Shown: in pieces, positions 1 through 8,275 of the stretch
Layout of the letters: every line of letters begins with the position of its first letter
Position numbering within the stretch: position 1 is the first letter of the stretch
Assembly (NCBI GenBank): GCA_021791895.1
Contig: JAJYVS010000006.1
Coordinates: forward strand, 27,045-91,044
Origin: Actinomycetes bacterium
Lineage (GTDB): Bacteria > Actinomycetota > Acidimicrobiia > Acidimicrobiales > RAAP-2
DNA: 64,000 nucleotides
Direction: 5' to 3'
The notes under the pieces: model-generated
Told to the model about the DNA's origin: nothing
Seen by the model: only the letters and a program-made list of their open reading frames with translations
The model's database searches: none
Made by a program: the position numbers and the translations under genes

Positions 1-156
1 GCCGCGCCCCGACACGACGAACCAGTGCTCGGAGCGATGGCGGTGGCGCTGGTAGCTGAGGCGTCGACCGGGGTCGACGGTCAGGCGCTTCAGCTTGTGG
101 GTCGGCGCCTCGGCGAGCACCTCGAAGTGTCCCCAGGGTCGGCGTTCGATCCCCAC
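1..156 (-). CDS. Mannose-6-phosphate isomerase type II-like cupin (5' part only)
   Basis: The first 52 codons of a minus-strand gene run off the left edge of the window. The translation carries the strongly conserved cupin signature of type II phosphomannose isomerases and the C-terminal domain of mannose-1-phosphate guanylyltransferases: RPWG near residue 7, then KLKRL, PG, RLSYQRH, RSEHWFVVSG. These residues form the sugar-phosphate and metal-binding barrel. In the family this interconverts fructose-6-phosphate and mannose-6-phosphate to feed GDP-mannose. The GTG at 154-156 is chosen because the conserved block starts a few residues later; a TTG at 172-174 is an alternative. It is divergent from the MBL hydrolase that follows. 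A stand-alone cupin with no nucleotidyltransferase is likely from the early start, but the rest is not visible. Confidence 0.7.
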   Translation of the reverse strand, partial: MGIERRPWGHFEVLAEAPTHKLKRLTVDPGRRLSYQRHRHRSEHWFVVSGRG

Positions 157-248
157 GACGCGATTGTGGACCAACTCGTCGGCGCCGTGCCGTCCGGGCC
201 TATGAGTCGTCTGGGCCTGTGCCGGGCTCGGCCGATACGCTGGTGCCG

Positions 249-1100
249 GTGGAGGTGACCTTCTTCGGGACCCGGGGGTCGTGCCCGTGCTCGGGCGGCG
301 CCTACCAGCGCTACGGCGGCAACACGCCGAGCGTGCTGGTCAAGACGAGCGACGAACTGATCGTCCTCGATCTCGGGACCGGGCTCCGGGCCCTCGGGGC
401 GCACGTGTCCTCCGACCACCCGGCCGGTGGGCCGCCGGTCCGGGCCACCGCCCTCCTCACGCACCTGCACTTCGACCACATCATCGGCCTGCCGTTCTTC
501 GGGCCGCTGCGCCACCACGACTCGGTCTTCGAGGTCTACGGACCACGACAACCGCGCGGCAACCTGGACAGCGCGTTGCGGGAGATCGTCCGACCGCCGT
601 TCTTCCCGGTGCAGCTCGACACGCTCCTGGCCGAGCTGCGCTTCCACGATCTCGCCGACGGCGACCACTTCGCCATCGGCGACGCCAAGGTGCGGGCCCG
701 GACGATCCAGCACCCGGGGACCACGCTCGGGTACCGGATCGACGCCGACGGCCGCTCGGTCGCGTACATCCCCGATCACCAGCAGGTCGGGGAGGGAGAG
801 CCCGAGGACGACGGCGCGCTCGAGCTGTGCGACGGGGCCGACCTGCTCGTGCACGACGCGCAGTACACCGACTTCGAGCTCTCGCACAAGCCCAAGTGGG
901 GGCACTGCACGGTCGACTACGCCGTGAACCTGGCCGTCCGGGCGGGCGTGGGCCACCTCGTCCTCTTCCACCACGACCCTTCGCACGACGACGAGATGCT
1001 GGACCGGATGCTCGAGCGGGCGGTCGAGCTGGCCCGGCCGAGCGGGCTCCGGGTGACCTCGGCCCGCGAGGGCGAGACCGTGCTCCCCGGAGGGCGCTGA
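249..1100 (+). CDS. MBL-fold metallo-hydrolase
   Basis: A metallo-beta-lactamase-fold hydrolase of about 283 residues. The dinuclear metal site is visible: the HxHxDH motif appears as HLHFDH about 80 residues in, a further histidine in HPGTT, an aspartate in VHDAQYT and a C-terminal histidine in FHHDPSH. The N-terminus VTFFGTRGSCP is typical of the phosphodiesterase-like branch of this superfamily (cyclic-nucleotide phosphodiesterase and RNase Z relatives), so hydrolysis of a phosphodiester is a reasonable guess, with unknown substrate. I chose the GTG at 249 because homologous starts begin just before VTFFGTRG; in-frame GTG codons at 219 and 243 are alternatives. It precedes rmlC by 24 bp on the same strand. 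Confidence 0.8.
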   Translation: MEVTFFGTRGSCPCSGGAYQRYGGNTPSVLVKTSDELIVLDLGTGLRALGAHVSSDHPAGGPPVRATALLTHLHFDHIIGLPFFGPLRHHDSVFEVYGPRQPRGNLDSALREIVRPPFFPVQLDTLLAELRFHDLADGDHFAIGDAKVRARTIQHPGTTLGYRIDADGRSVAYIPDHQQVGEGEPEDDGALELCDGADLLVHDAQYTDFELSHKPKWGHCTVDYAVNLAVRAGVGHLVLFHHDPSHDDEMLDRMLERAVELARPSGLRVTSAREGETVLPGGR

Positions 1101-1109
1101 GCGCCCGGC

Positions 1110-1115
1110 TACCTT
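1110..1115 (+). promoter_or_regulatory. Candidate -10 (TACCTT) of a leaderless rmlC transcript
   Basis: TACCTT lies 9 bases before the ATG of rmlC. This is one of eleven genes in the window with a TANNNT hexamer 6-10 bases upstream of the start, the spacing expected if transcription begins at the start codon. No Shine-Dalgarno sequence is seen here. Confidence 0.4.
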
Positions 1116-1124
1116 CGGCCGGCG

Positions 1125-1661
1125 ATGCCCAAGATCGTCCCCTCGGACACAATCGACGGCGTGGTCGTGGTCGAGCTCGACGTCCACGCCGATCAACGGG
1201 GCACCTTCGTCGAGCCGTGGCGCAAGGAGTGGTTCCCCGACCGGCCCGACATGGTCCAGGCCAACCACTCCGAGAAGGTCCTCGGGTCCCTGGTCGGCCT
1301 CCACTACCACCTGAAGCAGGCGGACTACTGGTACGTGGTCCGTGGTCGGGCCACGGTGGTGCTCAAAGACCTGCGGCCCGGCAGTCCGACGAGCACCCGG
1401 ACCCTGGTTCTCGAGCTCGGCGAGGCCGACCGCCGCGGGGTCTACATCCCCCCCGGGGTCGCCCACGGGTTCGCCGCCCACAGCGCACTCACCCTCTGGT
1501 ACATGGTGGACCGGACCTACGATCCCGACGACGAGCTCGGGGTGGCGTGGGACGACCCGGACCTGGCCATCGACTGGGGGATCCCGGACCCCGTGCTCTC
1601 GGTGCGGGACCAGCGCAATCCCCGCCTGGCCGAGATCCCCGCCGAGCTCCTCCCGTCCTAA
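1125..1661 (+). CDS. rfbC: dTDP-4-dehydrorhamnose 3,5-epimerase family protein
   Basis: A 178-residue RmlC-type cupin. The family epimerises dTDP-4-keto-6-deoxyglucose at C3 and C5, the third step of dTDP-L-rhamnose synthesis, in the cytoplasm. Visible signatures are the GLHYH block near residue 58 (catalytic His region), VVRG, the IPPGVAHGF motif near residue 112, and the C-terminal acidic segment with DPDLAIDW. Length matches the family. Compared with the textbook sequence, the usual arginine and phenylalanine of the RGLHFQ motif are replaced (LVGLHYH), so activity on a different dTDP-sugar is possible. The other three rhamnose genes are elsewhere in the window: rmlB and rmlD near 47-49 kb and rmlA near 60.6 kb. 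Confidence 0.8.
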   Translation: MPKIVPSDTIDGVVVVELDVHADQRGTFVEPWRKEWFPDRPDMVQANHSEKVLGSLVGLHYHLKQADYWYVVRGRATVVLKDLRPGSPTSTRTLVLELGEADRRGVYIPPGVAHGFAAHSALTLWYMVDRTYDPDDELGVAWDDPDLAIDWGIPDPVLSVRDQRNPRLAEIPAELLPS

Positions 1662-1727
1662 GACCTCCCGGCGGCCCTGGCCGCGCGGCTGTGGGCGCCC
1701 CGTGGCGGTGGGGTCCCGTTTTTCCTG

Positions 1728-2618
1728 TTGAATTGGGTGGTGGTTGTCGTCGCCGTCCTGTTCGTCGTCGCGGTCCTCGCCGGACTCGCGTTTTGGGTCC
1801 TGCGTCGTCGCGGCTCCGACGAGATGCACTCGGTCGCCGGCTACCAGCACCGGTTGGAACGCCTCGAGGAGGTCCGTCGCCGCCAGCTCGGCTCGGTCCG
1901 GGTGATCGGGGGCACGAGCCCCGAGGAGGACCAGGCCAGCCAGCCGGTGATCGGCGAGAGCGGTCACCTCGAGATCTCCTCGTCGTCCTCGCGCCGACGG
2001 ATGCCCGAGGATTCCGACCGTCCCCGTGTCCGCGAACGGCGAGGTTCGCCGACCCACGGGCCCCGACGGGACATGGCCATCGCCCGGATGGGCCACCGCC
2101 CGCGCCGACTGGGCGCGCCGATCGCGGCCGCGGTGGCGGTCATCGTCCTCGTCACCGGGCTGGCGATCGCCGGGGCGCACTCGCGCACCCCGAGCTCGAC
2201 CACCCAGACCACGACCGGGCACCACCAGGGCGGGACCGCCGGGTCGAAGAGCACCACCACGACCACCACCACGACCCCGAAGCCGACGACCTTCACCGCC
2301 AGCTCGACCAGCGGTTCGAACGCCGACTACCCGTTGCCCTTTGCCTCGTACACGGTCGTGGTGACCGCCACCTCGGCCGATTGCTACGTCCAGGTCACCA
2401 ACGCATCGGGCCAGGTCCCCTACGCCGCGGTGCTCCACGCCGGCCAGCACCAGCAGCTGACCCTGACCGGGGACGCCACGATCGTGCTCGGGGCCCCGGC
2501 CTACGCCCAAGTGGAGGTCGACCGCACCCCGGTCACCTTCCCCTCACCCGTTCCGGCCCCGCTCAACCTCGTCTTCCAGGCGACCGCGCCGTCGTCGACG
2601 ACCTCCACCACCTCGTGA
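1728..2618 (+). CDS. Single-pass membrane protein with RodZ-like C-terminal (DUF4115-type) domain
   Basis: A 296-residue protein starting at TTG. A hydrophobic helix at residues 2-25 is followed by a charged coil (YQHRLERLEEVRRRQ), a low-complexity basic stretch, a second hydrophobic helix near residues 125-145 (AAVAVIVLVTGLAIAGA), a Thr/Ser-rich spacer with a run of threonines, and a C-terminal beta-rich domain. That last part (TATSADCYVQVTN, then HAGQHQQLTLTGDATIVLGAPAY) resembles the extracytoplasmic domain of RodZ-type proteins. RodZ links cell-shape machinery to the membrane, but the helix-turn-helix that defines RodZ is not present, so only domain resemblance is claimed. Another protein anchored in the envelope is the alternative. 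Confidence 0.6.
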   Translation: MNWVVVVVAVLFVVAVLAGLAFWVLRRRGSDEMHSVAGYQHRLERLEEVRRRQLGSVRVIGGTSPEEDQASQPVIGESGHLEISSSSSRRRMPEDSDRPRVRERRGSPTHGPRRDMAIARMGHRPRRLGAPIAAAVAVIVLVTGLAIAGAHSRTPSSTTQTTTGHHQGGTAGSKSTTTTTTTTPKPTTFTASSTSGSNADYPLPFASYTVVVTATSADCYVQVTNASGQVPYAAVLHAGQHQQLTLTGDATIVLGAPAYAQVEVDRTPVTFPSPVPAPLNLVFQATAPSSTTSTTS

Positions 2619-2775
2619 GGCGAGGGCCCTCTCGGTGGCCCGACGCCGGGCGGCACGCCAGGGGCGGTGCCCCCGGAACCGGGGCTTGATCCACCCGGCC
2701 GGCGGGCGAGGGCGACGGGAGGGGACGCGTCCTGCCTGTTGGCGGGGGCGCTCGCCTGCGGGTCTGAAGTTGTTA

Positions 2776-2787
2776 CTATCGAGATAG
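2776..2787. promoter_or_regulatory. Short inverted repeat upstream of sufB, candidate operator
   Basis: CTATC-GA-GATAG forms a perfect 5-bp inverted repeat in an AT-rich island inside very GC-rich DNA, 61 bases before the sufB start. The TACTAT that overlaps its left half could serve as a -10 hexamer. Iron-sulfur regulators of the Rrf2 family often bind overlapping promoters of this kind, but no such regulator gene is present in the window and the sequence does not match an operator that I know. Confidence 0.3.
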
Positions 2788-2848
2788 GGGAAATACCAAG
2801 GTGGTCGAGCGGCCCCGGGGGTCGCCCCGAGCCGAATACGGAGTCCTT

Positions 2849-4270
2849 ATGGCGTTGACGGATCTCGATCTCGGTCGTTACCAGCTCGGTTGGAGCGACG
2901 AGGAGGACTACGTCTTCAAGCCCAAGAAGGGGCTGAACCAGGACATCGTGCGGGAGATGTCGGCCATCAAGAAGGAACCCGATTGGATGCGGGACTTCCG
3001 CCTGAAGGCCCTCGGCCGCTTCGAGCGAAAGCCGATGTTCCCGCTGTTCCGGGGCATGGGCGAGCGGATCGCGCACGACCTGGCCGATCTCGACTTTTCC
3101 AACATCTTCTACTACGTGAAGCCGACCGAGTCCCAGGTGAAGGACTGGAACGACCTTCCCGACTCGATCAAGAGGACCTACGAGCGGCTGGGGATCCCCG
3201 AGGCCGAGCGCAAGTACCTCGCCGGGGTCACCGCCCAGTACGAGAGCGAGGTGGTGTTCCACCGCAACCGGGCGGACCTGGAGGCCCAGGGGGTGCTGTT
3301 CTGCGACATGGACACCGCGGTGCGGGAGTACCCCGACATCGTCCGTCGCTGGTTCGGCACGATCATCCCGCCCAACGACAACAAGTTCGCCGCCCTCAAC
3401 TCGGCGGTCTGGTCGGGCGGGTCGTTCATCTACGTGCCGCCGGGGGTGAAGGTCGACATGCCCTTGCAGGCCTACTTCCGGATCAACGCCGAGAACATGG
3501 GCCAGTTCGAGCGGACCCTCATCATCGCCGACGAGGGCGCCCAGGTGCACTACATCGAGGGGTGCTCAGCCCCGGTGTACTCGACCGACTCGCTGCACTC
3601 GGCGGTCGTCGAGCTGGTGGCCCTCCCCGGGAGCCGGATCACCTACACGACCATCCAGAACTGGTCGAACAACGTCTACAACCTGGTCACCAAGCGGGCC
3701 CGGGCCGAGGCCGAGGCCCGGGTCGAGTGGGTGGACGGGAACATCGGTTCCCGGCTGACCATGAAGTACCCCTCGGTCTACCTGATGGGCCCCAAGGCCT
3801 CGGGCGAGGTGCTCTCGGTGGCCTACGCCGGGCCGGGTCAGCACCAGGACGCCGGGGCCAAGATGATCCACGCCGCCCCCGAGACCACCTCGACGATCGT
3901 GTCGAAGTCGATCTCCAAGGACGGCGGGGCGACCACCTACCGGGGGACGGTCCACGTCGATCCGGGCGCCACCGGTGCCAAGTCGTTCGTCCGATGCGAC
4001 GCCCTGCTGCTCGACGACCTCTCGATCTCCGAGACCAAGCCCTACATGGAGGTGGGCGAGCGCGACGCCAGCATCGGCCACGAGGCCACGGTGGCGAAGA
4101 TCGGCGAGGACCAGCTCTTCTACCTGATGAGCCGGGGGCTCTCGGAGTCCGAGGCCATGGGCATGATCGTCAACGGCTTCATCGAGCCGGTGACCAAGAC
4201 TTTGCCGATGGAGTACGCGGTCGAGTGGAGCCGGCTGATCGAGCTGCAGATGGAGGGCTCGGTCGGCTGA
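2849..4270 (+). CDS. sufB: Fe-S cluster assembly scaffold SufB
   Basis: SufB, 473 residues, is the core scaffold subunit of the SUF complex, on which iron-sulfur clusters are built together with SufD and the ATPase SufC. The match runs over the full length: the N-terminal [17 protein letters not shown], the central [19 protein letters not shown], the beta-helix core with EGCSAP, and the C-terminal SVGHEA-type segment ([20 protein letters not shown]). The ATG at 2849 fits the family length. It opens the plus-strand SUF operon, with an AT-rich inverted repeat upstream. The next gene is an unknown Cys-rich protein rather than sufD. Confidence 0.95.
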   Translation: MALTDLDLGRYQLGWSDEEDYVFKPKKGLNQDIVREMSAIKKEPDWMRDFRLKALGRFERKPMFPLFRGMGERIAHDLADLDFSNIFYYVKPTESQVKDWNDLPDSIKRTYERLGIPEAERKYLAGVTAQYESEVVFHRNRADLEAQGVLFCDMDTAVREYPDIVRRWFGTIIPPNDNKFAALNSAVWSGGSFIYVPPGVKVDMPLQAYFRINAENMGQFERTLIIADEGAQVHYIEGCSAPVYSTDSLHSAVVELVALPGSRITYTTIQNWSNNVYNLVTKRARAEAEARVEWVDGNIGSRLTMKYPSVYLMGPKASGEVLSVAYAGPGQHQDAGAKMIHAAPETTSTIVSKSISKDGGATTYRGTVHVDPGATGAKSFVRCDALLLDDLSISETKPYMEVGERDASIGHEATVAKIGEDQLFYLMSRGLSESEAMGMIVNGFIEPVTKTLPMEYAVEWSRLIELQMEGSVG

Positions 4271-4312
4271 ACCGGTGTCCGCGCCGCACCCTCTTGATGG
4301 CAGCATGGTTCG

Positions 4313-4657
4313 ATGCCGATGCGCGAGGAGTGCAAGCACTTCCAGAGCAGGACCTACCCCTCGGGCGAGGTGGCGCGCTTCTGCGTCCTCGACCTCGCAC
4401 CCGAGGCCCCGTGGCGTTGCCCGGAGGACTGTCCCCGCTACGAGCGGCGGTTGGCCGACGTCGGTTGGGTCCACGGGAGCTTGATCGAGCCACCGGTCGA
4501 GGACGAGCCCTCGGTGGAGGGGGAGCCGGTGGGCGACCTCTTGGAACGGGCCGAGGAGGTCGTGAACGACGTCTCGGAGGAGGCCCTGGCCGAGGCCAGG
4601 GCGAGAGACGCCCGCGAGTCCCGGGCCCGCCGGCGCTGGTTCGGGCGACGCCGCTGA
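4313..4657 (+). CDS. Small Cys-rich protein inserted between sufB and sufD
   Basis: A 114-residue protein of unknown function lying inside the SUF operon, 42 bp after sufB and 42 bp before sufD. The first 45 residues hold Cys7, His9, Cys24, Cys36 and Cys40, including a CPEDC motif, in a compact, aromatic-rich segment that looks like a metal- or cluster-binding knuckle. The remaining part is acidic and predicted helical (EDEPSVEGE, LLERAEEVVNDVSEEALAEARA) and ends in a basic tail RRRWFGRRR. Two ATG codons (4313 and 4319) are possible starts. Its location suggests a role with SufB/SufD, for example in cluster delivery or scaffold stabilisation, but that is inference only. Confidence 0.75.
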   Translation: MPMREECKHFQSRTYPSGEVARFCVLDLAPEAPWRCPEDCPRYERRLADVGWVHGSLIEPPVEDEPSVEGEPVGDLLERAEEVVNDVSEEALAEARARDARESRARRRWFGRRR

Positions 4658-4699
4658 GTCGGCCCCAGGCCGTGTCCCCGATCGCTCCGGGAGGGTGCC

Positions 4700-5995
4700 G
4701 TGCGACACTTCGGCGCTGACGCCTCCGGCGCGCTCGGCGGCCCCGACTGGCTGAGCGAGCGGAGGAGGGCGGCGCTGGAGCGCCTCGACGAGCTCGCCCC
4801 GCCGACGGCCGACGGCGCCGAGGTGTGGCGCTACTCGCCGATCGATCAGCTCGACCTCGACGCCTTCACCCCGGCTGGGGCGGCACGAAGCGACCTGTCC
4901 GGTGCGCTCACCCTGGCCGAGGAGTTCGGCCGCGGCCCGCGGATCGTCGTGGCCAACGGGCGCATCGTCTCGGTGGAGCGGGGGACGCTGGCCCAGAGCG
5001 TCGGGTTCGGGCCCGCCCCGGGGTCGGGGGGGACGTCCGAGGCGCTCGGCACGGTGGCCGGCGCCAACGACTTCTTCGTGACCCTGAACGACGCCTTCCT
5101 CCCCGATGTCGCCGTGCTCGAGGTGCCGCCGAAGGTGGTGCTCGAGGAGCCGGTCGTGATCGTCCACTGGCACGACCCCGCCGGTCCGGACGGTCCGGCG
5201 CCGAGCACCTTCGCCCGCACGCTGGTCCACGTCTCCGAGGACGCCCAGGCCCAGGTGATCGAGGTGTACGCCGGAGGGCAAGGACCCGGTCGCTCACTCG
5301 TGGTCCCGGTCGGCGAGCTGGTGGTCGAGGACCGCGGCCGGCTGGCCTACGTCATGGTCCAGAACCTCGGTCCCCACTGCTGGACGCTGGCCCGGATCGG
5401 GGCCAGCGTCGGGCGGGACGCGACCCTGCGGACCTTCACGGCGGGGCTGGGTGCCGCCTACGGCCGTTGCCGCCTCGACGCGTCGGCGTCGGGCGAGGGC
5501 GGTTCCACCGAGATCACCAGCGTCTACCTCGGCTCGGGTGACCAGGTCCATGACGTCCGCACCATGCAGGACCACGTCGCCGCCCACACTACGAGCGACC
5601 TGCTCTGCAAGGGGGCGGTGGCCGAGCGCTCGAGCTCGATCTACTCCGGCCTGATCCGGGTCAGGAACGGCGCGGTGCGCTCGGACGCCGTGCAGACCAA
5701 TCACAACCTGGTGCTCGACGAGAGCGCCCACGCCTCGTCGTTGCCGATCCTCGACATCGAGGAGAACGACGTGCGGTGTGCCCACGCGTCGAGCGTCGGG
5801 CCCCTGAACGAGGACCAGCGCTACTACCTCGAATCGCGTGGCCTGTCTCCCGAGCGGGCCGAGCGGCTCATCGTCCTCGGCTTCTTCGAGGACATCGTGG
5901 CGCGGGCTCCGATCTCCTCTGCTCAGGGGCCGCTCAGGTCCCGCATCGGGCATCGCCTCGGGGCCCTGCTCGGCCGGGGGGGCGGCGATGGCTGA
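4700..5995 (+). CDS. sufD: Fe-S cluster assembly protein SufD
   Basis: SufD, 431 residues, is the second scaffold subunit, paralogous to SufB, and forms the SufBC2D complex. Family features are visible: an N-terminal helical region with EVWRYSPIDQLDLDAF, the parallel beta-helix core, and the C-terminal HASSVGPLNEDQRYYLESRGL block, which carries the conserved histidine-serine region, followed by GFFEDIV. The GTG start at 4700 gives the usual length. The 3' end overlaps the Rieske gene by 8 bp, so the two are probably translationally coupled. Confidence 0.93.
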   Translation: MRHFGADASGALGGPDWLSERRRAALERLDELAPPTADGAEVWRYSPIDQLDLDAFTPAGAARSDLSGALTLAEEFGRGPRIVVANGRIVSVERGTLAQSVGFGPAPGSGGTSEALGTVAGANDFFVTLNDAFLPDVAVLEVPPKVVLEEPVVIVHWHDPAGPDGPAPSTFARTLVHVSEDAQAQVIEVYAGGQGPGRSLVVPVGELVVEDRGRLAYVMVQNLGPHCWTLARIGASVGRDATLRTFTAGLGAAYGRCRLDASASGEGGSTEITSVYLGSGDQVHDVRTMQDHVAAHTTSDLLCKGAVAERSSSIYSGLIRVRNGAVRSDAVQTNHNLVLDESAHASSLPILDIEENDVRCAHASSVGPLNEDQRYYLESRGLSPERAERLIVLGFFEDIVARAPISSAQGPLRSRIGHRLGALLGRGGGDG

Positions 5996-6305
5996 GCGGG
6001 TGGTCCTGTGCAAGCGGGACGAGATCGCCCCCGGTGAGGCTCGCCGGTTCGACGTGGGGACCACGGCCGTCGCCCTCGTCCGGGTGGGAGACGACTTCTA
6101 CGTCCTCTCGGACCGCTGCAGCCACGAGGACTACTCGTTGTCCGAGGGGGAGGTCTGGGTCGACGAGTGCGAGCTCGAGTGCCCGCGTCACGGGAGCACG
6201 TTCGATCTCCGGACCGGGGAGCCCTGTTCGCTGCCGGCCACCACCCCGGTGCCGATCTACGAGGTCGAGGTGGAGGGCGGCGAGGTCGCGGTGATCCTGT
6301 CGTGA
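5988..6305 (+). CDS. Rieske [2Fe-2S] ferredoxin of the SUF operon
   Basis: A 105-residue Rieske ferredoxin. Both halves of the cluster site are clear: C-S-H near residue 41 and C-P-R-H near residue 64 (CSHEDYSLSEGEV and CPRHGSTFD). This is the non-heme-iron-oxygenase ferredoxin type, commonly found in actinobacterial and other SUF operons, where it may act as electron donor or as a client. It overlaps sufD by 8 bp and sufC by 4 bp, which places it firmly inside the operon. Confidence 0.92.
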   Translation: MAERVVLCKRDEIAPGEARRFDVGTTAVALVRVGDDFYVLSDRCSHEDYSLSEGEVWVDECELECPRHGSTFDLRTGEPCSLPATTPVPIYEVEVEGGEVAVILS

Positions 6306-7063
6306 CGGCCGCGTCCACCGACACCCTCAGGGTCTCGGGCCTGGTCGCCGAGGTCGGCGGCGTGGAGATCCTCCACGGCGTCGATTTCGAGGTGGCCCCC
6401 GGCGAGGTCCACGTCGTCATGGGCCCGAACGGGTCGGGCAAGAGCACGCTGGCCCACGCCGTGATGGGCCGGCCGGGCACGACGGTGACCGCCGGTCGGA
6501 TCGCCATCGGTGACACCGATCTCGGCGCGCTCCCGAGCTGGCTCCGGGCCCGGGCCGGGCTGTTCCTGGCCCTGCAGCAGCCGATCGAGGTACCGGGCGT
6601 CGGCCTCGAAGCCCTGCTCACCGAGGCGCTCGAGGCGACCGGTCGGGTCGGCGCCCGGGTTTCCGAGGTGCTCGGGAGCGAGGCCGATCAGATCGGGTTC
6701 GACCGGCGCTTCCTCCAACGGGCGCTCAACGTCGATTTGTCGGGAGGGGAGCGCAAACGCAACGAGATCCTCCAGCTCGGGGTGATCCGCCCGCGCTTCG
6801 CCGTCCTCGACGAGATCGACTCGGGCCTCGACGTGGACGCGCTCGCCGCCGTCGCCCGACGGATCGAGCGGGCCACCTCGGAGTGGGGTCTCGGGGTCGT
6901 GGCCGTGACCCACTTCCGGCGGCTACTCGAGGAGCTCCGGGCCGACCGGGTGCACGTCATGGTCGGGGGTCGGATCGTGGCCGATGGCGGCCCGGAGCTC
7001 GCCGAGGAGCTCGACGCCTCCGGCTACGCCGGGTACGACCCCGGGGTCCCCACGGACCGCTGA
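6302..7063 (+). CDS. sufC: SUF ATPase SufC (copy 1)
   Basis: SufC, 253 residues, is the ABC-type ATPase that drives conformational change in the SufB-SufD scaffold. Walker A is GPNGSGKST, the ABC signature is LSGGERKRNEI, Walker B is FAVLDEIDSGLD and the switch histidine is in VAVTHF. The GTG start at 6302 overlaps the Rieske stop (GTGA) and leaves a normal N-terminus. A second SufC is encoded at 10.1-10.9 kb on the other strand; the two differ throughout, so this is not a recent duplication. A GC-rich hairpin follows the stop codon. Confidence 0.93.
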   Translation: MTAASTDTLRVSGLVAEVGGVEILHGVDFEVAPGEVHVVMGPNGSGKSTLAHAVMGRPGTTVTAGRIAIGDTDLGALPSWLRARAGLFLALQQPIEVPGVGLEALLTEALEATGRVGARVSEVLGSEADQIGFDRRFLQRALNVDLSGGERKRNEILQLGVIRPRFAVLDEIDSGLDVDALAAVARRIERATSEWGLGVVAVTHFRRLLEELRADRVHVMVGGRIVADGGPELAEELDASGYAGYDPGVPTDR

Positions 7064-7096
7064 CGCCGGCCGCTGGGCGGGGCCTCAGCGCCGGCG
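7064..7096. terminator. GC-rich hairpin between convergent genes
   Basis: CGCCGGCCGCTG pairs with CAGCGCCGGCG around a 10-base loop with one bulged base. It begins one base after sufC and lies 17 bases from the stop of the opposing secreted-protein gene. No T-run follows on either side, so Rho-independent function is plausible but weaker than for a textbook terminator. Confidence 0.5.
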
Positions 7097-7112
7097 CACC
7101 CGACCCGAGGGC

Positions 7113-7634
7113 TCAGGTCGGGCTACTCCCGCCCCCGCCGTTGGCGCACAGGGACCCGAGGAAGGTGCCGGTCCCCGCGTGCCCGGGGTCAGCGGCGTAG
7201 CCCGGGTCGGGCAGCACGGCACCGATGTCCACGAAGGTTCCCGAAATCGTCGAGCCCGACTTGGTGATGCTGGTGGCGATGAGGACGTGGACGATGCCAT
7301 CCATCAGAGGGAGGCTCGGGGGCGGTGCCGAGCTGTCGCCCGGCCTGGTCGTGAAGGTGAACGTCCCGCTGCAGTCGCCCATCGCCGGCACGTTGTCGGC
7401 GAAGCCCTTGAAGGAGCTGGGTGCGGGGCCCCCGCTGAGAAGGTTGTCCTGGGACCACTGGGCGCCCCAGAATTCGACCGTGCTCTGGGGCGTCGCACTG
7501 CCGTCCCCGATCACGAACCAGCTCGTGGAGGCGGCGCCGGCGCTCCCCGCTGCCGGGCCCAGCAACGGAACGAGGATCACGAGACCCGTGAGGGCCGCTC
7601 CGACCAGCAAACGGGGAATGCCGCGCACCTTCAT
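7113..7634 (-). CDS. Secreted protein of unknown function
   Basis: A 173-residue protein with a clear signal peptide: basic start MKVRGIPR, a hydrophobic core to about residue 27 and an AGSAGAA-type cleavage region near 33-35. The mature part is Ser/Thr/Gly/Pro-rich with two cysteines (GDCSG and SLCANG), so a single disulfide is likely, and contains motifs such as VEFWGAQWSQDN, FKGFAD and TKSGSTISG. I recall similar secreted proteins of unknown function from actinobacterial genomes, but no domain name. A Shine-Dalgarno GGGAGG precedes the ATG. It is convergent with sufC and unrelated to iron-sulfur assembly as far as can be seen. Confidence 0.7.
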   Translation of the reverse strand: MKVRGIPRLLVGAALTGLVILVPLLGPAAGSAGAASTSWFVIGDGSATPQSTVEFWGAQWSQDNLLSGGPAPSSFKGFADNVPAMGDCSGTFTFTTRPGDSSAPPPSLPLMDGIVHVLIATSITKSGSTISGTFVDIGAVLPDPGYAADPGHAGTGTFLGSLCANGGGGSSPT

Positions 7635-7688
7635 GTGCCACCTCCCTGGAATGGAACCCTGAGGCTAGCCCTTGGAGCACTGATAGTG

Positions 7689-7701
7689 GTGGAATATCCA
7701 C
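7689..7701. repeat. Perfect inverted repeat GTGGA-ATA-TCCAC
   Basis: A 5-bp perfect inverted repeat with a 3-base spacer, in an AT-rich patch 54 bp upstream of the start of the divergent-side secreted protein at 7634. It could be an operator for that gene; there is no independent support. Confidence 0.25.
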
Positions 7702-7960
7702 TCTTCGTGACGATTTTGCGTCGCTAGCGCGCCGGCCAACGCTCAATGTGGTCGTAGTTCTACCCTGGGTGGTGGTTGGTCACGGACTTTCCCGGGGCGT
7801 TCCGGCATCGGCCTCCCGGGGCAGGGCAGGGTCTCGGGGACGCCCTTCGGCGGGGGATGACGGGTACCGGAAGTGGCCATGGCCGGGGCCGTCCACCGGC
7901 TGGAGGCAGTCCCGGGGTCGCCGGCACCGGGACGCCCTGCACCCGTTCACCGACTCAGCG

Positions 7961-8275
7961 GTGCACGACATCGACCTCGACGGCCAGCTCTGGCTCGGGA
8001 CCGTCTCCGACCCGGCCACCTGGTACCACCCCGCTCACCGTCGCGGCTGGTGACCGACACCCTGCCGACCACCTCGGCGGCCAACGAGGGGGGTGACGTC
8101 CAGATCATTGCCGAATCGCGGGCCCAAGAGATGCCGACCGGGTTCGTCGGGAGAACACCGCCGACCAACCCCTCGAGGTCAACGACCAGCCGCTCGACGT
8201 GAACCCGTCGCTCCTGGCGTCTCCCGAGAGCGGTCCGGCCACGACCGTGCCGCGCCCGACCCCGTCCTTTCGACC
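7961..8275 (+). pseudogene. Probable frameshifted coding remnant
   Basis: Three consecutive segments read like protein, each in a different frame. Frame starting at GTG 7961 gives VHDIDLDGQLWLGTVSDPA and stops at 8053. The frame containing GTG 8050 gives VTDTLPTTSAANEGGDVQII and continues to about 8150. The frame through 8151 gives ENTADQPLEVNDQPLDVNPS. Almost every third codon position in the middle segment is G or C, as in real genes of this genome. I do not recognise the family. The simplest explanation is a gene broken by two frameshifts; sequencing errors or chance composition are alternatives. Confidence 0.3.

Noticed and set aside
2220-2290. ACC-rich repeat in the membrane protein gene as a microsatellite
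   Set aside because: It codes for a short threonine run in the spacer and is not a regular DNA repeat.
90-2510. A minus-strand open frame of about 800 codons opposite the MBL hydrolase, rmlC and the membrane protein
   Set aside because: Composition is Arg/Gly/Pro/Val-rich with no motif, and the plus-strand genes here have clear family signatures. Such long antisense frames are common in DNA of this GC content.
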